A stretch of 64,000 nt of DNA from assembly GCA_022566735.1 (NCBI GenBank), contig JADFIG010000001.1, positions 434,001-498,000 on the forward strand, written 5' to 3'. Of the stretch, positions 28,752 to 38,549 are shown one piece after another. Source of the stretch: Pseudomonadota bacterium (GTDB taxonomy: Bacteria; Pseudomonadota; Gammaproteobacteria; Burkholderiales; Burkholderiaceae_C). Every line of letters starts with the position of its first letter. Position 1 is the stretch's first letter. The notes under the pieces were generated by a model, which did no database searches, had not been told where the DNA came from, and worked only from the letters and a program-made list of their open reading frames with translations. A program made the position numbers and the translations under genes.

Positions 28752-28954
28752 TGGATCCTCCTTCCCAAAATGCGTGATCCAAGGATGCGGGCACGATCGG
28801 CAAGGCGGATGACCCGTGTCAGGCCACCCCCTTGTTCACATTCGGAACCGCCCCCCGGCCGGTTTTTTGGCTGGCCAGGAAGCGCGAGGATTGTAGCCAT
28901 GCTTCAAGGCGGTTCTCATCAGACTATCCCTCGGATGCGACATCAGGGGGTGGA

Positions 28955-30022
28955 TCAGGCCAGGCACTGGTCCAGGCCGGCCTGGAAGAGGTCCTGCGGC
29001 AGCTCGATGCCGATGAAGACCAGTTTGCTGACCTTGGTTTCGCCGGCGGCCCATTTCGGGCCCATGTCGCTGCCCATGAGCTGGTGCACGCCCTGGAAGA
29101 CCACCTTGCGGTCCATGCCCTTGACGTGCAGCACCCCCTTGTAGCGCAGCATGCGGGGGCCGTAGATCTGCACCATCGAGCCCAGGAAGTCTTCGAGCTT
29201 GGTGGCATCGAAGGGCTTGGCCGACTTGTACACGAAGGATTTGACGTCGTCGTCGTGGGCGTGGTGGTGCGGGTGGTCGCAGTGCTCGCCGTGGTCGTGG
29301 CCGCACTCGGGGCCGTGCTGGTGGCCGTGATCGTGTTTGTGGCCATGGCCGTGACCGTGGTTGTCTTCCTTGAGGAAGTCCGGGTCGATGTCGAGCTTGG
29401 CGTTGAGGTTGAAGCCCTTGAGGTCGAACACCTCCTTGAGCGGCACTTCGCCGAAATGCACGCGTTTTTGCTGCGCGCGCGGGTTCATGTGCTTGATGCG
29501 GTGGGCCAGGGCATCGGCCTCGTCGCCCGACACCAGGTCGGTCTTGCTCATGAAGATCAGGTCGGCGAAACCCACCTGGCGGCGCGCTTCCTGGCGGGCG
29601 TCGAGCTGCTGGTTGCCGTGCTTGGCGTCCACCAGGGTGACGATGGCGTCGAGCAGGTAGCTCTCGGCGATCTCGTCGTCCATGAAAAAGGTCTGGGCCA
29701 CGGGGCCCGGGTCGGCCACGCCGGTGGTCTCGATGACCACGCGCTCGAAATTCAGGGCGCCGGCCTTCTTCTGCTTGACCAGATCGGCCAGGGTTTCGCG
29801 CAGGTCCTCGCGGATGGTGCAGCACACGCAGCCGTTGCTCATCTGGACGATGTGCTCTTCGGTGTCGGCCACAAGGATGTCGTTGTCGATGTTTTCTTCA
29901 CCGAATTCGTTTTCGATGACGGCGATCTTCTGGCCGTGGGCTTCGGTGAGCAGGCGCTTGAGCAGCGTGGTCTTGCCGCTGCCGAGAAAACCGGTGAGGA
30001 TGGTGACGGGGATGAGGCTCAT
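28955..30022 (-). CDS. COG0523 (CobW/YjiA family) GTPase with His-rich metal-binding loop
   Basis: G3E-family P-loop GTPase; COG0523 members insert or traffic metals such as zinc or cobalt. From ATG 30022 it has 355 residues. G1 is TILTGFLGSGKTTLLKRL, the family metal-site motif is GCVCC (SNGCVCCTIRED), and ETTGVADPGPV is G3-like. Residues ~228-268 are almost only His, Asp, Gly and Cys (HGHGHGHKHDHGHQHG and following), a likely zinc-buffering loop. It lies upstream of dksA on the same strand, across a 203-nt gap. No Zur-type operator is evident, so zinc regulation is not supported by sequence. Confidence 0.93.
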   Translation of the reverse strand: MSLIPVTILTGFLGSGKTTLLKRLLTEAHGQKIAVIENEFGEENIDNDILVADTEEHIVQMSNGCVCCTIREDLRETLADLVKQKKAGALNFERVVIETTGVADPGPVAQTFFMDDEIAESYLLDAIVTLVDAKHGNQQLDARQEARRQVGFADLIFMSKTDLVSGDEADALAHRIKHMNPRAQQKRVHFGEVPLKEVFDLKGFNLNAKLDIDPDFLKEDNHGHGHGHKHDHGHQHGPECGHDHGEHCDHPHHHAHDDDVKSFVYKSAKPFDATKLEDFLGSMVQIYGPRMLRYKGVLHVKGMDRKVVFQGVHQLMGSDMGPKWAAGETKVSKLVFIGIELPQDLFQAGLDQCLA

Positions 30023-30124
30023 GGTGCGAGTGTAGCCCCGTCGGGGCGCCAGGCCCACACATGGTCAGGGAACTGTCGCAGGCATGGGGTATTCTTGCAG
30101 CTCGTCAACAAAGACACCCCCGCC

Positions 30125-31063
30125 GTGTCCGATTCCGTTCCCAGTCGACCCCCCAGGGCCGACCGCTCTTCAGAGCGCACCACCGATCGCCACGCCGAGC
30201 GTCCCCACGGGTCGTCCCGGCGCGAGCGTGACCCCCGCAGCCTGTTCGTGCGCCTGATCGAGTTCCTCTCGCCCGGGCCCGACTCGACCGCCGAGCTCAT
30301 CGAAACCCTGGCCGATGCCGAGCACCGCGAGCTGATCGAGCCCGAATCCCGGGTCATGCTCGAAGGCGTGATCCGCATGGCGAGCATGAGCGCCGGCGAC
30401 GTCATGGTGGCCGTGCGCCGCATGGACATGCTGGACATCGACGCCCCCTACGAAGAGCTGTTGGCCACCGTGATCAACACCGGCCATTCGCGTTTCCCGG
30501 TGTTCGAGGGCGGCCGCGACAACATCATCGGCGTCCTGCTGGCCAAGGACCTGCTCAAGCTGCAGCGTTCGCCCGAGCTGAACCTGCGCACCTTGCTGCG
30601 TGCGCCATTCTTCGTGCCCGAGTCCAAGGGCCTCAACGAGTTGCTGCGCGAGTTCCGCGCCCACCGCAGCCACCTGGCGATCGCCATCGACGAGTTCGGC
30701 AAGACCGCCGGGCTGATCACCATCGAGGACGTGCTGGAAGAGATCGTCGGCGAGATCGAAGACGAGTTCGACGACGACGACGGCCAGTCCAGCATCTTCA
30801 CCCTGGCCGATGGCAGCCAGCGCGTGGCCGGCGACACCCTGATCGCCGATGTGAACGAGGCCTTCCAGGTGCAGTTGCCCGAAGAGGATTTCGACACCAT
30901 CGGCGGCCTGGTGGCCCACGAGCTGGGGCGCGTGCCGCGCCGGGGTGAATCGCTGGAGCTGGGCGGCTTGCGCTTTGCCGTGATGCTGGCGCGGGGGGGC
31001 TCCGTGCGCTGGTTCAAGGTCACGCCGGTGCGTCACGCCGCGGGCGGCGCCGAGCAGGGTTGA
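30125..31063 (+). CDS. corC: CorC/HlyC-family CBS-domain transport accessory protein
   Basis: 312 residues from GTG 30125, in the CorC (YbeX) family linked to magnesium and cobalt efflux. An acidic/basic N-terminal lead of ~40 residues precedes LIEFLSPGPDSTAELIETL. The two CBS domains lie at about 80-205 (INTGHSRFPVFEGGRDNIIG, then HRSHLAIAIDEFGKTAGLIT and EEIVGEIEDEFDDDDG). The C-terminal transporter-associated domain is at ~220-300 (VAGDTLIADVNEAFQV, DTIGGLVAHELGRVP). The membrane domain of full-length family members is absent, as in E. coli CorC. It precedes lnt, the same pairing as E. coli ybeX-lnt. TATTCT at 30090-30095 is a weak -10 candidate. Confidence 0.92.
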   Translation: MSDSVPSRPPRADRSSERTTDRHAERPHGSSRRERDPRSLFVRLIEFLSPGPDSTAELIETLADAEHRELIEPESRVMLEGVIRMASMSAGDVMVAVRRMDMLDIDAPYEELLATVINTGHSRFPVFEGGRDNIIGVLLAKDLLKLQRSPELNLRTLLRAPFFVPESKGLNELLREFRAHRSHLAIAIDEFGKTAGLITIEDVLEEIVGEIEDEFDDDDGQSSIFTLADGSQRVAGDTLIADVNEAFQVQLPEEDFDTIGGLVAHELGRVPRRGESLELGGLRFAVMLARGGSVRWFKVTPVRHAAGGAEQG

Positions 31064-31071
31064 GCCTGCCG

Positions 31072-32619
31072 ATGCGCTGGCTGCCACGCGCCTGGGGCGC
31101 AGCACACGGGTGGGCGCTGGCCGCAGGGACGGTGCATGCGCTGGCGCTGTCTCCCTGGGCCGCGAGCGCACATCCCCTGCTGCCTGCCTTGATACAGACG
31201 CTGGCCCTGTGGGGGTTGCTGCGCCTCTTGCTGAAGGCGCCCACGCCGGGGCAGGGCGCCCAAGGGGCCTGGTTGTACGGCACGGCCTGGCTGGTGGGCG
31301 CCACGGGCTGGATCTACGTCAGCCTGCACCGCTACGGCGGCCTGCCTGCGTGGATGTCCGCTGCGGCCGTGCTGCTGCTGGCCGCGACGCTGTCGGGCTA
31401 CCTGGCGCTGCTGGGTGGGGCCTGGGTGCGCTGGCGCCGTCGCATCTGGTGGCGTGATGCGCTCTTGTTTGCCGGCCTGTGGCTGCTGGCCGAGTTGGCG
31501 CGGGCGCTGATCTTCACCGGCTTCCCCTGGGGGGCGAGCGGCTATGGCCTCATCGACAGCCCGCTGGACCGGCTGGCGCCCTGGCTGGGGGTGTACGGCC
31601 TGGGCGCGGTGTGGGCGCTGGCCGTGGCGGGCGTGGCCTTGGGCGAACGCCGTTGGCAGGCGTGGCTGCCGGCCGCGGCGCTGTTGGCCGGTCTGGCCGT
31701 GCTGCCAGGCGCGCGTTTCACCCAGGCCAGCGGAACGCCCCTGAGCGTGGACCTGCTGCAAAGCAACGTGCCGCAGGACGAGAAATTCAGCGCCGAGCGG
31801 CAGGTGGGGATGCTGGTGTGGCACGCCTTGCAGCTGCGCGAGGCCCGGGCCGACCTGGTGATGGCCCCGGAAACCGCCATCCCGCTGCTGCCTGAGCAAC
31901 TGCCCGAGGGCTATTGGGAGGCGCTGCTGGCGCTGTTCGGTCCAGGGGCTGAGCGCGCAGCGCTGATCGGCGTGCCGCTGGGCAGCCTGGCGCAGGGCTA
32001 CAGCAATTCCGTCGTGGGACTGAAGGCCGGACAAGCCGAGCCCTACCGCTACGACAAGCACCACCTCGTGCCGTTCGGCGAATTCATCCCCCTGGGCTTT
32101 CACTGGTTCGTGGCCATGATGAACATGCCGCTGGGCGATTTCAGCCGTGGCCCGCTGGCGGCGCCATCCTTCGAGGTGCGGGGCCAGCGCATCGCGCCCA
32201 ACATCTGCTACGAGGATTTGTTCGGCGAGGAGATCGCGGCACGTTTTGCCGACCCCCGCCAGGCGCCGACCGTCCTGGCCAACGTCAGCAACCTGGCCTG
32301 GTTCGGCGACACGGTGGCCATTGCCCAGCACCTGCAGATCGCACGGATGCGCTCGCTCGAATTCCAGGTGCCCAGCATCCGCGCCACCAACACGGGGGCC
32401 ACGGTGGTCATCGACGCGTTCGGGCGCGTCACGCACCGCCTGCCCACGCAGACCCGCGGGGTGCTGCATGCCCAGGTGCAGGGCTTTGCCGGGCAGACGC
32501 CGTTCGCGTGGTGGGCCGGCCGCTTCGGGCTGTGGCCCCTGGTGGCGCTGGGGGGGCTGCTCGTGCTGGCCGGCGCGAGGTGGCGCGGGCCGCCGCCAAC
32601 GGTCGCATCCATTCACTAG
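31072..32619 (+). CDS. lnt: Apolipoprotein N-acyltransferase
   Basis: Integral inner-membrane enzyme that adds the third acyl chain to lipoproteins, needed for their export by Lol. From ATG 31072 (an in-frame TTG lies at 31060) the protein has 515 residues. Six or so hydrophobic helices fill the first ~190 residues. The nitrilase-like domain holds the three catalytic residues: Glu in MAPETAIPL, Lys in [12 protein letters not shown] and Cys in [13 protein letters not shown] final helix closes the C-terminus. It starts 8 nt after the corC stop. glyQ follows 55 nt downstream. Confidence 0.95.
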   Translation: MRWLPRAWGAAHGWALAAGTVHALALSPWAASAHPLLPALIQTLALWGLLRLLLKAPTPGQGAQGAWLYGTAWLVGATGWIYVSLHRYGGLPAWMSAAAVLLLAATLSGYLALLGGAWVRWRRRIWWRDALLFAGLWLLAELARALIFTGFPWGASGYGLIDSPLDRLAPWLGVYGLGAVWALAVAGVALGERRWQAWLPAAALLAGLAVLPGARFTQASGTPLSVDLLQSNVPQDEKFSAERQVGMLVWHALQLREARADLVMAPETAIPLLPEQLPEGYWEALLALFGPGAERAALIGVPLGSLAQGYSNSVVGLKAGQAEPYRYDKHHLVPFGEFIPLGFHWFVAMMNMPLGDFSRGPLAAPSFEVRGQRIAPNICYEDLFGEEIAARFADPRQAPTVLANVSNLAWFGDTVAIAQHLQIARMRSLEFQVPSIRATNTGATVVIDAFGRVTHRLPTQTRGVLHAQVQGFAGQTPFAWWAGRFGLWPLVALGGLLVLAGARWRGPPPTVASIH

Positions 32620-32674
32620 AATCCAGGGTTTGCTGCGCCCAGGGCGTGGCCCTCCCGTCCAACCAGGTTTGACC

Positions 32675-33595
32675 ATGCTGACCTTCCAGCAACTGATCCT
32701 CCGACTGCAAAGCTACTGGGATGCCCAAGGCTGCGCGCTGCTGCAACCCTATGACATGGAGGTCGGCGCCGGCACCAGCCACACCGCCACCTTCCTGCGC
32801 GCCCTGGGCCCCGAGCCCTGGAAGGCCGCCTACGTCCAGCCCAGCCGCCGCCCCAAGGACGGTCGCTACGGCGAGAACCCCAACCGCCTGCAGCACTACT
32901 ACCAGTACCAGGTGGTGCTCAAGCCGGCGCCGGCCAACATCCTGGAGCTCTACCTGGGTTCGCTGGAGGCCGTGGGCTTCGACCTCAAGAAGAACGACAT
33001 CCGCTTCGTCGAGGACGACTGGGAGAACCCCACGCTGGGCGCCTGGGGCCTGGGCTGGGAGGTCTGGCTCAATGGCATGGAGGTGACGCAGTTCACCTAT
33101 TTCCAGCAGGTCGGCGGCATCGACTGCAAGCCCATCACCGGCGAAATCACCTACGGCCTGGAGCGCCTGGCCATGTACCTGCAGGGCGTCGAGAACGTCT
33201 ATGACCTGGTCTACGCGCCGGGCATCAAGTACGGTGACGTCTTCCACCAGAACGAGGTCGAGCAGTCGACCTACAACTTCGAGCACAGCAACGTCGAGTT
33301 CCTGCTGGGTGCCTTTGGCAGCCACGAATCCCAGGCGCAGTACCTGATGCAGCAGCAACTGGCCCTGCCGGCTTACGAGCAGGTGCTCAAGGCCGCGCAC
33401 ACCTTCAACCTGCTGGACGCCCGTGGCGCCATCTCGGTGACCGAGCGCGCCGCCTACATCGGTCGCATCCGCAACCTGGCGCGCGCCGTCGCGGCCAGCT
33501 ACCTCGACAGCCGCGCCCGCCTGGGCTTCCCCATGGCGCCCAAGGCCTGGGCCGATGAAATCATCGAACAACTGAACCACAAGAAGGCGGCCTGA
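32675..33595 (+). CDS. glyQ: Glycyl-tRNA synthetase alpha subunit
   Basis: Catalytic subunit of the bacterial tetrameric alpha2-beta2 glycyl-tRNA synthetase. The 306-residue protein starts [19 protein letters not shown] and has class II motif 2 with [15 protein letters not shown], then the typical FTYFQQVGG and [17 protein letters not shown] near motif 3. Length and residues match the family closely. It is followed after 4 nt by glyS. A TAGAAT at 32617-32622, overlapping the lnt stop, is a possible -10, but the -35 is poor. Confidence 0.98.
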   Translation: MLTFQQLILRLQSYWDAQGCALLQPYDMEVGAGTSHTATFLRALGPEPWKAAYVQPSRRPKDGRYGENPNRLQHYYQYQVVLKPAPANILELYLGSLEAVGFDLKKNDIRFVEDDWENPTLGAWGLGWEVWLNGMEVTQFTYFQQVGGIDCKPITGEITYGLERLAMYLQGVENVYDLVYAPGIKYGDVFHQNEVEQSTYNFEHSNVEFLLGAFGSHESQAQYLMQQQLALPAYEQVLKAAHTFNLLDARGAISVTERAAYIGRIRNLARAVAASYLDSRARLGFPMAPKAWADEIIEQLNHKKAA

Positions 33596-33599
33596 AAGC

Positions 33600-35792
33600 A
33601 TGTCCACGTCCCGCACCGCCAACCTGCTGGTTGAACTGTTCGTCGAAGAGCTGCCTCCGAAGGCGCTGAAAAAACTGGGCGAGTCCTTCGCCACCGTGCT
33701 GGCCGACGGCCTCAAGGCCCAGGGCCTGGCTGCCGCCGATGCCGTCGTCACGCCCTATGCCTCGCCGCGCCGCCTGGCGGTGCACGTCACTGGCGTGGCC
33801 GACAAGGCCGCCGACCAGCCCGTGCAGCACAAGCTGATGCCCGTGGCCGTGGGCCTGAACGCCGAGGGCCAGGCCACGCCGGCGCTGCTCAAGAAGCTGG
33901 GTTCGCTGGGCCTGGGGGCCGAGGCCGTGGCGCAGCTCAAGAAGCAGCCCGATGGCAAGGCCGAAGCCCTGTTCCTGGACACCGTCAAGCCCGGTGCCGA
34001 GCTGGCATCCGGTCTGCAAAAAGCCCTGGAAGAGGCGCTGGCCAGGCTGCCCATCCCCAAGGTCATGACCTACCAGCTGCAAGAAGGCGAGGGCGAAGGC
34101 TTCCAGCCCGGCTGGACCAGCGTGAACTTCGTGCGCCCGGCCCATGGCCTGGTGGCGCTGCATGGCGAGCAGGTCGTGCCCGTCTCGGTGCTGGGGCTGA
34201 AGGCCGGGCGTGACACCCACGGCCACCGTTTCGAGGCCAAGGTCTCGCCGGTGGTGCTGCGCGATGCCGACAGCTACGCGGCGCAACTGGCCGAAGAGGG
34301 CGCCGTGATCGCCAGCTTCGATGCCCGCCGTGCCGAGATCGTCGCGCAACTGGCCGCCGCCGCGGGGCGTGCCGGCCACCACCTCCAGCCCATCGACGAC
34401 GAGGCCCTGCTCGACGAGGTCACGGCCCTGGTGGAGCGTCCCAATGTGCTGATCGGGCGCTTCGAGGAGGCCTTCCTGGCCGTGCCGCAGGAGTGCCTGA
34501 TCCTGACCATGAAGGCCAACCAGAAGTACTTCCCGCTGCTGGACGCCACCCCCGGCAAGGATGGCAAGTTGACCCACCAGTTCCTGGTGGTGAGCAACAT
34601 CCACCCGGCCGACCCCAGCGCCATCATCGGCGGCAACGAGCGCGTGGTGCGTCCGCGCCTGTCGGATGCCAAGTTCTTCTTCGAGCAGGACCGCAAGAAA
34701 ACCCTGGCGTCGCGCGTGCCGGGCCTGGCCAAGGTGGTCTACCACAACAAGCTGGGCACCCAGGGTGAGCGCTCCGAGCGCGTGCGCGCCATCGCACACG
34801 CCATCGTCAAGCAGCTCAGCCTGCACACTTTGCCCTACACGGTCGACGACAAGGACCACTTCGAGGTGCTGGACAGCAAGGCCCAGGAAGCCGCGCTGCT
34901 GGCCAAGACCGACCTGCTGACCGACATGGTCGGCGAGTTCCCCGAGCTGCAGGGCATCATGGGCGGCTACTACGCCCGCCACGAAGGCCTGCGCGACGGC
35001 GTGGCCATCGCCATCGAGGACCACTACAAGCCCCGCTTTGCCGGCGACAGCCTGCCGCGCAACCACACCGGCACCGTCGTGGCCCTGGCCGACAAGCTCG
35101 AAACCCTGGTCGGCCTGTTCGGCATCGGCCAGCTGCCCACGGGCGACAAGGACCCCTTCGCGCTGCGCCGCCACGCCCTGGGCGTGATCCGCATCCTCAC
35201 CGAGAAGGACCTGCCGCTGTCCCTGCCCGAGTTGCTGGACGCCGCGGCCGAGCCCTTCGGCGAGCTGATCCAGAATCCGACGGATGCCCTGCTGGGCTTC
35301 TTCTCGGACCGCCTGGCCGTGTCGCTGCGCGAGCAGGGCTACAGCGCCCAGGAAGTCGATGCCGTGCTGGCCCTGCAGCCCACCCGCCTGGGTGACGTGC
35401 CGCGCCGTCTGGCGGCGGTGCGTGCCTTCGCGGCCCTGCCCGAGGCCGAGGCCCTGGCCGCGGCCAACAAGCGCGTGAGCAACATCCTCAAGAAGGTCGA
35501 AGGCGAGGTCGAGGCCCAGGTGGACGCCGCGCTGTTCAAGGAACCGGCCGAAGGCGCCCTGTACGAGGCGCTGCAGGCGGTTGTGCCAAATGCCCAGGCG
35601 GCGTTCGAGCAGGGGGACTACACTGCATCCCTGCAGGCCCTGGCTGTGCTGCGGGCCCCGGTGGACGCGTTTTTCGATGGCGTCATGGTCAATGCCGACG
35701 ATGCCGCGCTGAAGGCCAACCGCCTGGGGCTGCTGGCCACCCTCCATGCGGCGATGAACCGCGTGGCTGACATTTCCCGACTGGCGGCCTGA
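33600..35792 (+). CDS. glyS: Glycyl-tRNA synthetase beta subunit
   Basis: tRNA-binding partner of GlyQ; both are needed to charge tRNA-Gly. The 730-residue protein starts NLLVELFVEELPPKALKKLG, as in the family, and has a central HD-like region with LAKTDLLTDMVGEFPELQG, then YYARHEGLRDGVAIAI and a C-terminal anticodon-binding domain (FDGVMVNADDAALKANRLGL). The length is typical (E. coli ~690). It starts 4 nt after glyQ, an ordinary operon pair. Confidence 0.97.
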   Translation: MSTSRTANLLVELFVEELPPKALKKLGESFATVLADGLKAQGLAAADAVVTPYASPRRLAVHVTGVADKAADQPVQHKLMPVAVGLNAEGQATPALLKKLGSLGLGAEAVAQLKKQPDGKAEALFLDTVKPGAELASGLQKALEEALARLPIPKVMTYQLQEGEGEGFQPGWTSVNFVRPAHGLVALHGEQVVPVSVLGLKAGRDTHGHRFEAKVSPVVLRDADSYAAQLAEEGAVIASFDARRAEIVAQLAAAAGRAGHHLQPIDDEALLDEVTALVERPNVLIGRFEEAFLAVPQECLILTMKANQKYFPLLDATPGKDGKLTHQFLVVSNIHPADPSAIIGGNERVVRPRLSDAKFFFEQDRKKTLASRVPGLAKVVYHNKLGTQGERSERVRAIAHAIVKQLSLHTLPYTVDDKDHFEVLDSKAQEAALLAKTDLLTDMVGEFPELQGIMGGYYARHEGLRDGVAIAIEDHYKPRFAGDSLPRNHTGTVVALADKLETLVGLFGIGQLPTGDKDPFALRRHALGVIRILTEKDLPLSLPELLDAAAEPFGELIQNPTDALLGFFSDRLAVSLREQGYSAQEVDAVLALQPTRLGDVPRRLAAVRAFAALPEAEALAAANKRVSNILKKVEGEVEAQVDAALFKEPAEGALYEALQAVVPNAQAAFEQGDYTASLQALAVLRAPVDAFFDGVMVNADDAALKANRLGLLATLHAAMNRVADISRLAA

Positions 35793-35826
35793 GGTGCTTT
35801 CCCGACCCCATCACCCCGGAGAGGCG

Positions 35827-36444
35827 ATGAAGCTCGTCATCCTCGACCGCGACGGCACGATCAACCACGAACGCGAGGACTACATCAAGTCCAGCGACGA
35901 GTGGGTGCCGCTGCCCGGGGCGCTGGAGGCCATCGCTCGGCTCAACCACGCCGGCTGGCACGTGGTGGTGGCGACCAACCAGTCGGGCATCGGCCGCGGC
36001 CTGTTCGACATGGTCGCGCTCAATGCCATGCACGCCAAGATGAACCAGTTGCTGGCGCGCGTGGGTGGCCGCATCGAGGCGGTGTTTTTCTGCCCGCACA
36101 CGCCGGAAGACCACTGCACCTGCCGCAAGCCCCTGCCGGGCCTGTTCCAGATGATCGGGCAGCGCTTTGGCTGTGCCCTCGAGGGCGTGCCCATGGTCGG
36201 GGACCTGCCGCGGGACGTGCTGGCCGCGCAGTCGGTGGGCTGTGAGCCGCACCTGGTGCGCACCGGCCAGGCCGCCACCATGAGCGAGGCCGAGTTGCTC
36301 GATCTGCGCCAGCGCGTGCCCGACCTGACCATCCACCCCGACCTGTCGGCATTCGCCGATTTCATCGTGCTGCGCGAGCGTCGCAGCCATGGCGAAGACG
36401 AACCTGTGGCCACCCACATGGGCGAGTTCGGGGAGCTGACTTGA
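35827..36444 (+). CDS. gmhB: D-glycero-D-manno-heptose 1,7-bisphosphate phosphatase
   Basis: Removes the 7-phosphate in ADP-heptose synthesis for the LPS inner core. ATG 35827 has GGAGAGG 5 nt upstream and gives 205 residues. HAD motif I is LVILDRDGTIN, with TNQSGIGRG as motif II. The Zn-binding loop of true GmhB, Cys-x-His with a Cys-x-Cys (FFCPHTPEDHCTCRKPLPG), is intact, which separates it from histidinol phosphatases, and MVGDLPRDVLAA is motif IV. Its TGA overlaps the next TTG start. In relatives plsC often follows here; it is missing. Confidence 0.94.
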   Translation: MKLVILDRDGTINHEREDYIKSSDEWVPLPGALEAIARLNHAGWHVVVATNQSGIGRGLFDMVALNAMHAKMNQLLARVGGRIEAVFFCPHTPEDHCTCRKPLPGLFQMIGQRFGCALEGVPMVGDLPRDVLAAQSVGCEPHLVRTGQAATMSEAELLDLRQRVPDLTIHPDLSAFADFIVLRERRSHGEDEPVATHMGEFGELT

Positions 36445-37352
36445 GCCAGGGCCCCGTCCTGCAATTCAGCCTGTGGGCCGATGACGACGGGGCCACCCCT
36501 GTCGCCGGGGCCTTGGCCGATGCAGCCGGGGCGAGCATGCCCGCCAACCTGGCATCGGACGCCCGCGCCAGCGTCCCCGAGGCGGCCTTGCTGGGCAGCC
36601 TGCCGGTGTTCCGCCATCCCCGCAGCGACCGCGAAATCCGCCTGGGCAAGGCCCTGGTGGGCTACGAGTGCAAGCGCGTGCGGCGGCGCAGCATCGGCAT
36701 GGTGGTCAGCGACGAGGGCCTGTCGGTGCGTGCGCCGACCTGGGTGTCCTGGGTGGACATCGAACAGGCGCTGCGCAGCAAGGAGCGTTGGATCTGCGCC
36801 AAGCTGCTCGACCAGCGCGAACGCGCCCGCAAGCGGGTCTCCGCGCAGATCGACTGGCGCGCCGGCTGCCAGTTTCCTTACCTGGGAGAGGCGGTCACCG
36901 TCGTGCTGGACGCCACGCTGACCGGCGCGCGCTTCCAGCCCGCCTCGCTGGACGCCGCACCGTGCCGCCACACCCTGCGCCTGGGCCTGCCGCACCAGGC
37001 CGACCCCGACCAGATCCGTGACGCCGTCCAGGCCTGGATGCAGCGCCAGGCCCGCGAGCTGTTTGCCCTGCGCGTGCAGCATTTTGCGTTGCAGCTGGGC
37101 GTCGAGGTCAAGCGCATCGGCCTGTCGTCGGCGCGCACCCGCTGGGGCAGTGCCAGCGCCGATGGCTCCATCCGCCTGCACTGGCGCCTCATGCACTTCA
37201 GCCACAGCATCATCGACTACGTGGTGGCCCACGAGCTGGCCCACCTGCGCGAGATGAACCACAGCCCGCGTTTCTGGGACGTGGTGCGCTCGGTGCTGCC
37301 CGAGTTCGATGCCGCGCGCGATCAGCTGCGCCGCGTCGTCATCCCGGACTGA
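36441..37352 (+). CDS. YgjP-like (SprT/M48-type) zinc metallopeptidase
   Basis: 303 residues from a TTG start that overlaps the gmhB stop; GGGGAG at 36430-36435 supports this start. The C-terminal part carries the DUF45 zinc site: VVAHELAHLREMNHSPRFW (HExxH-like HELAH plus a downstream His). Before it, RIGLSSARTRWGSAS is typical of the YgjP family. The first ~60 residues are poorly conserved and Ala-rich. The substrate is unknown. It overlaps the converging MBL-fold gene by 14 nt. Confidence 0.9.
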   Translation: MSQGPVLQFSLWADDDGATPVAGALADAAGASMPANLASDARASVPEAALLGSLPVFRHPRSDREIRLGKALVGYECKRVRRRSIGMVVSDEGLSVRAPTWVSWVDIEQALRSKERWICAKLLDQRERARKRVSAQIDWRAGCQFPYLGEAVTVVLDATLTGARFQPASLDAAPCRHTLRLGLPHQADPDQIRDAVQAWMQRQARELFALRVQHFALQLGVEVKRIGLSSARTRWGSASADGSIRLHWRLMHFSHSIIDYVVAHELAHLREMNHSPRFWDVVRSVLPEFDAARDQLRRVVIPD

Positions 37353-38442
37353 AGCGCCAGACGCCTTCCTCGTCCATCTCCCGCTTCAGCGCGCCCTGGT
37401 GCCACAGGTGGTTGAGGTGCGCCACCGACTCGCCCATGGCGAAGGTCGTCTGGTGCAGGTCGAGCTGGCGCTTGAACAGCACCGGCAGCATCTCCGCGGC
37501 CGATGACGGCTTGAGCGCGCAGGCGGCCAGCACTTCTTCGAGGCGCTCGGCGTGGTGGTCGTGCAGCTGCTGGATGCGCGCGTGGATGCCGGTGAAAGGC
37601 AGGCCGTGCGAGGGCAGGGCGAGGGTGTCGTCGGGCAGGGTGCGCATGCGGTCCAGCGAGGCCAGGAACAGGCCCAGCGCGTCGGATTCGGGCTCCAGGT
37701 CGAGCACGCTGACGTTGGTCGAGATCTTGGGCAGCAGCATGTCGCCCGAGATCAGCAGGCCGTCGCGCTCGTTGAACAGGGCGATGTGCTCCGGGCTGTG
37801 GCCGTGTCCTGCCAGGCAGCGCCAGTCGCGCTCGCCGATGCGCAGCGTCATGCCATCCATCAGGCGCCGGTAGGCGTGCGGCACTTCGGGCACCAGGGCC
37901 GAGTAATAGCCGGTGCGGGCTCGGATCTTGGCCACGTCGTCTGCCTGGCGCAGGCCATGGCTCATGAAGAAGGCGGCCGCACGGTCGCCGCCAAAGCCGG
38001 TGGTGGACTGGCAGGCCAGTTGCGCGGCGAAGTGGTCGGCGGCGCTCATCCACAGCCGCGCGGGTTGCTGCGGTGCGCTGAACTGGTCGATCAGCCATTG
38101 CGCATTGCCCACATGGTCGGGGTGCATGTGCGTGACCACCATGCGGCCCAGCGGGCGGGTGGCCAGCGAACCGGCAAACAGCGTCTGCCAGGCCGACCGG
38201 ATGGCCTCGGTGGCCACGCCTGCGTCCACCAGCGTCCAGGTGGCTTGCGTGCCCAGGCCGTCGGCGTCGTGGTCGTCCAGCACCCACAGGTTGATGTGGT
38301 TGAGCGCGAACGGCATGGGCATGCGCACCCAGTGCAGGCCGCGGCGCAGCATGAGTTGCTCGCCGAGGGCGGGCAGGGTGTCGCCCCAGGGGTAGGACAC
38401 GGTGGTGGTGCTGGCCTCGGTGGTGGGGGCGATCTGGGTCAT
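37339..38442 (-). CDS. MBL-fold metallohydrolase
   Basis: From ATG 38442 (GGAG about 9 nt upstream; ATGs at 38472 and 38493 are in frame) this is 367 residues of metallo-beta-lactamase fold. The first metal motif is THMHPDHVGN, the later ligands lie in GHGHSPEHIALF and LLISGDMLL, and a C-terminal HGLPFTGIH follows. The pattern fits the glyoxalase-II/RNase-Z-like hydrolase group with a helical C-terminal domain. The substrate cannot be assigned. Its stop lies inside the converging ygjP-like gene; upstream it diverges from can. Confidence 0.88.
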   Translation of the reverse strand: MTQIAPTTEASTTTVSYPWGDTLPALGEQLMLRRGLHWVRMPMPFALNHINLWVLDDHDADGLGTQATWTLVDAGVATEAIRSAWQTLFAGSLATRPLGRMVVTHMHPDHVGNAQWLIDQFSAPQQPARLWMSAADHFAAQLACQSTTGFGGDRAAAFFMSHGLRQADDVAKIRARTGYYSALVPEVPHAYRRLMDGMTLRIGERDWRCLAGHGHSPEHIALFNERDGLLISGDMLLPKISTNVSVLDLEPESDALGLFLASLDRMRTLPDDTLALPSHGLPFTGIHARIQQLHDHHAERLEEVLAACALKPSSAAEMLPVLFKRQLDLHQTTFAMGESVAHLNHLWHQGALKREMDEEGVWRFSPG

Positions 38443-38549
38443 GCGGGTGGCTCCGGACGGCAAACCGGACATGGGAATGTCAAGAGCAGCCATTGTGCCT
38501 GCGCCAGGAATCCGGGCCAGCGGGCTCAGCCTTGTCTACACTGGAGGGC

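Noticed and set aside
28845..28868. Plus-strand hairpin AACCG...CGGTT followed by T's
   Set aside because: The stem is only 5 bp with a C-rich loop, and no plus-strand gene ends here. Not called as a terminator.
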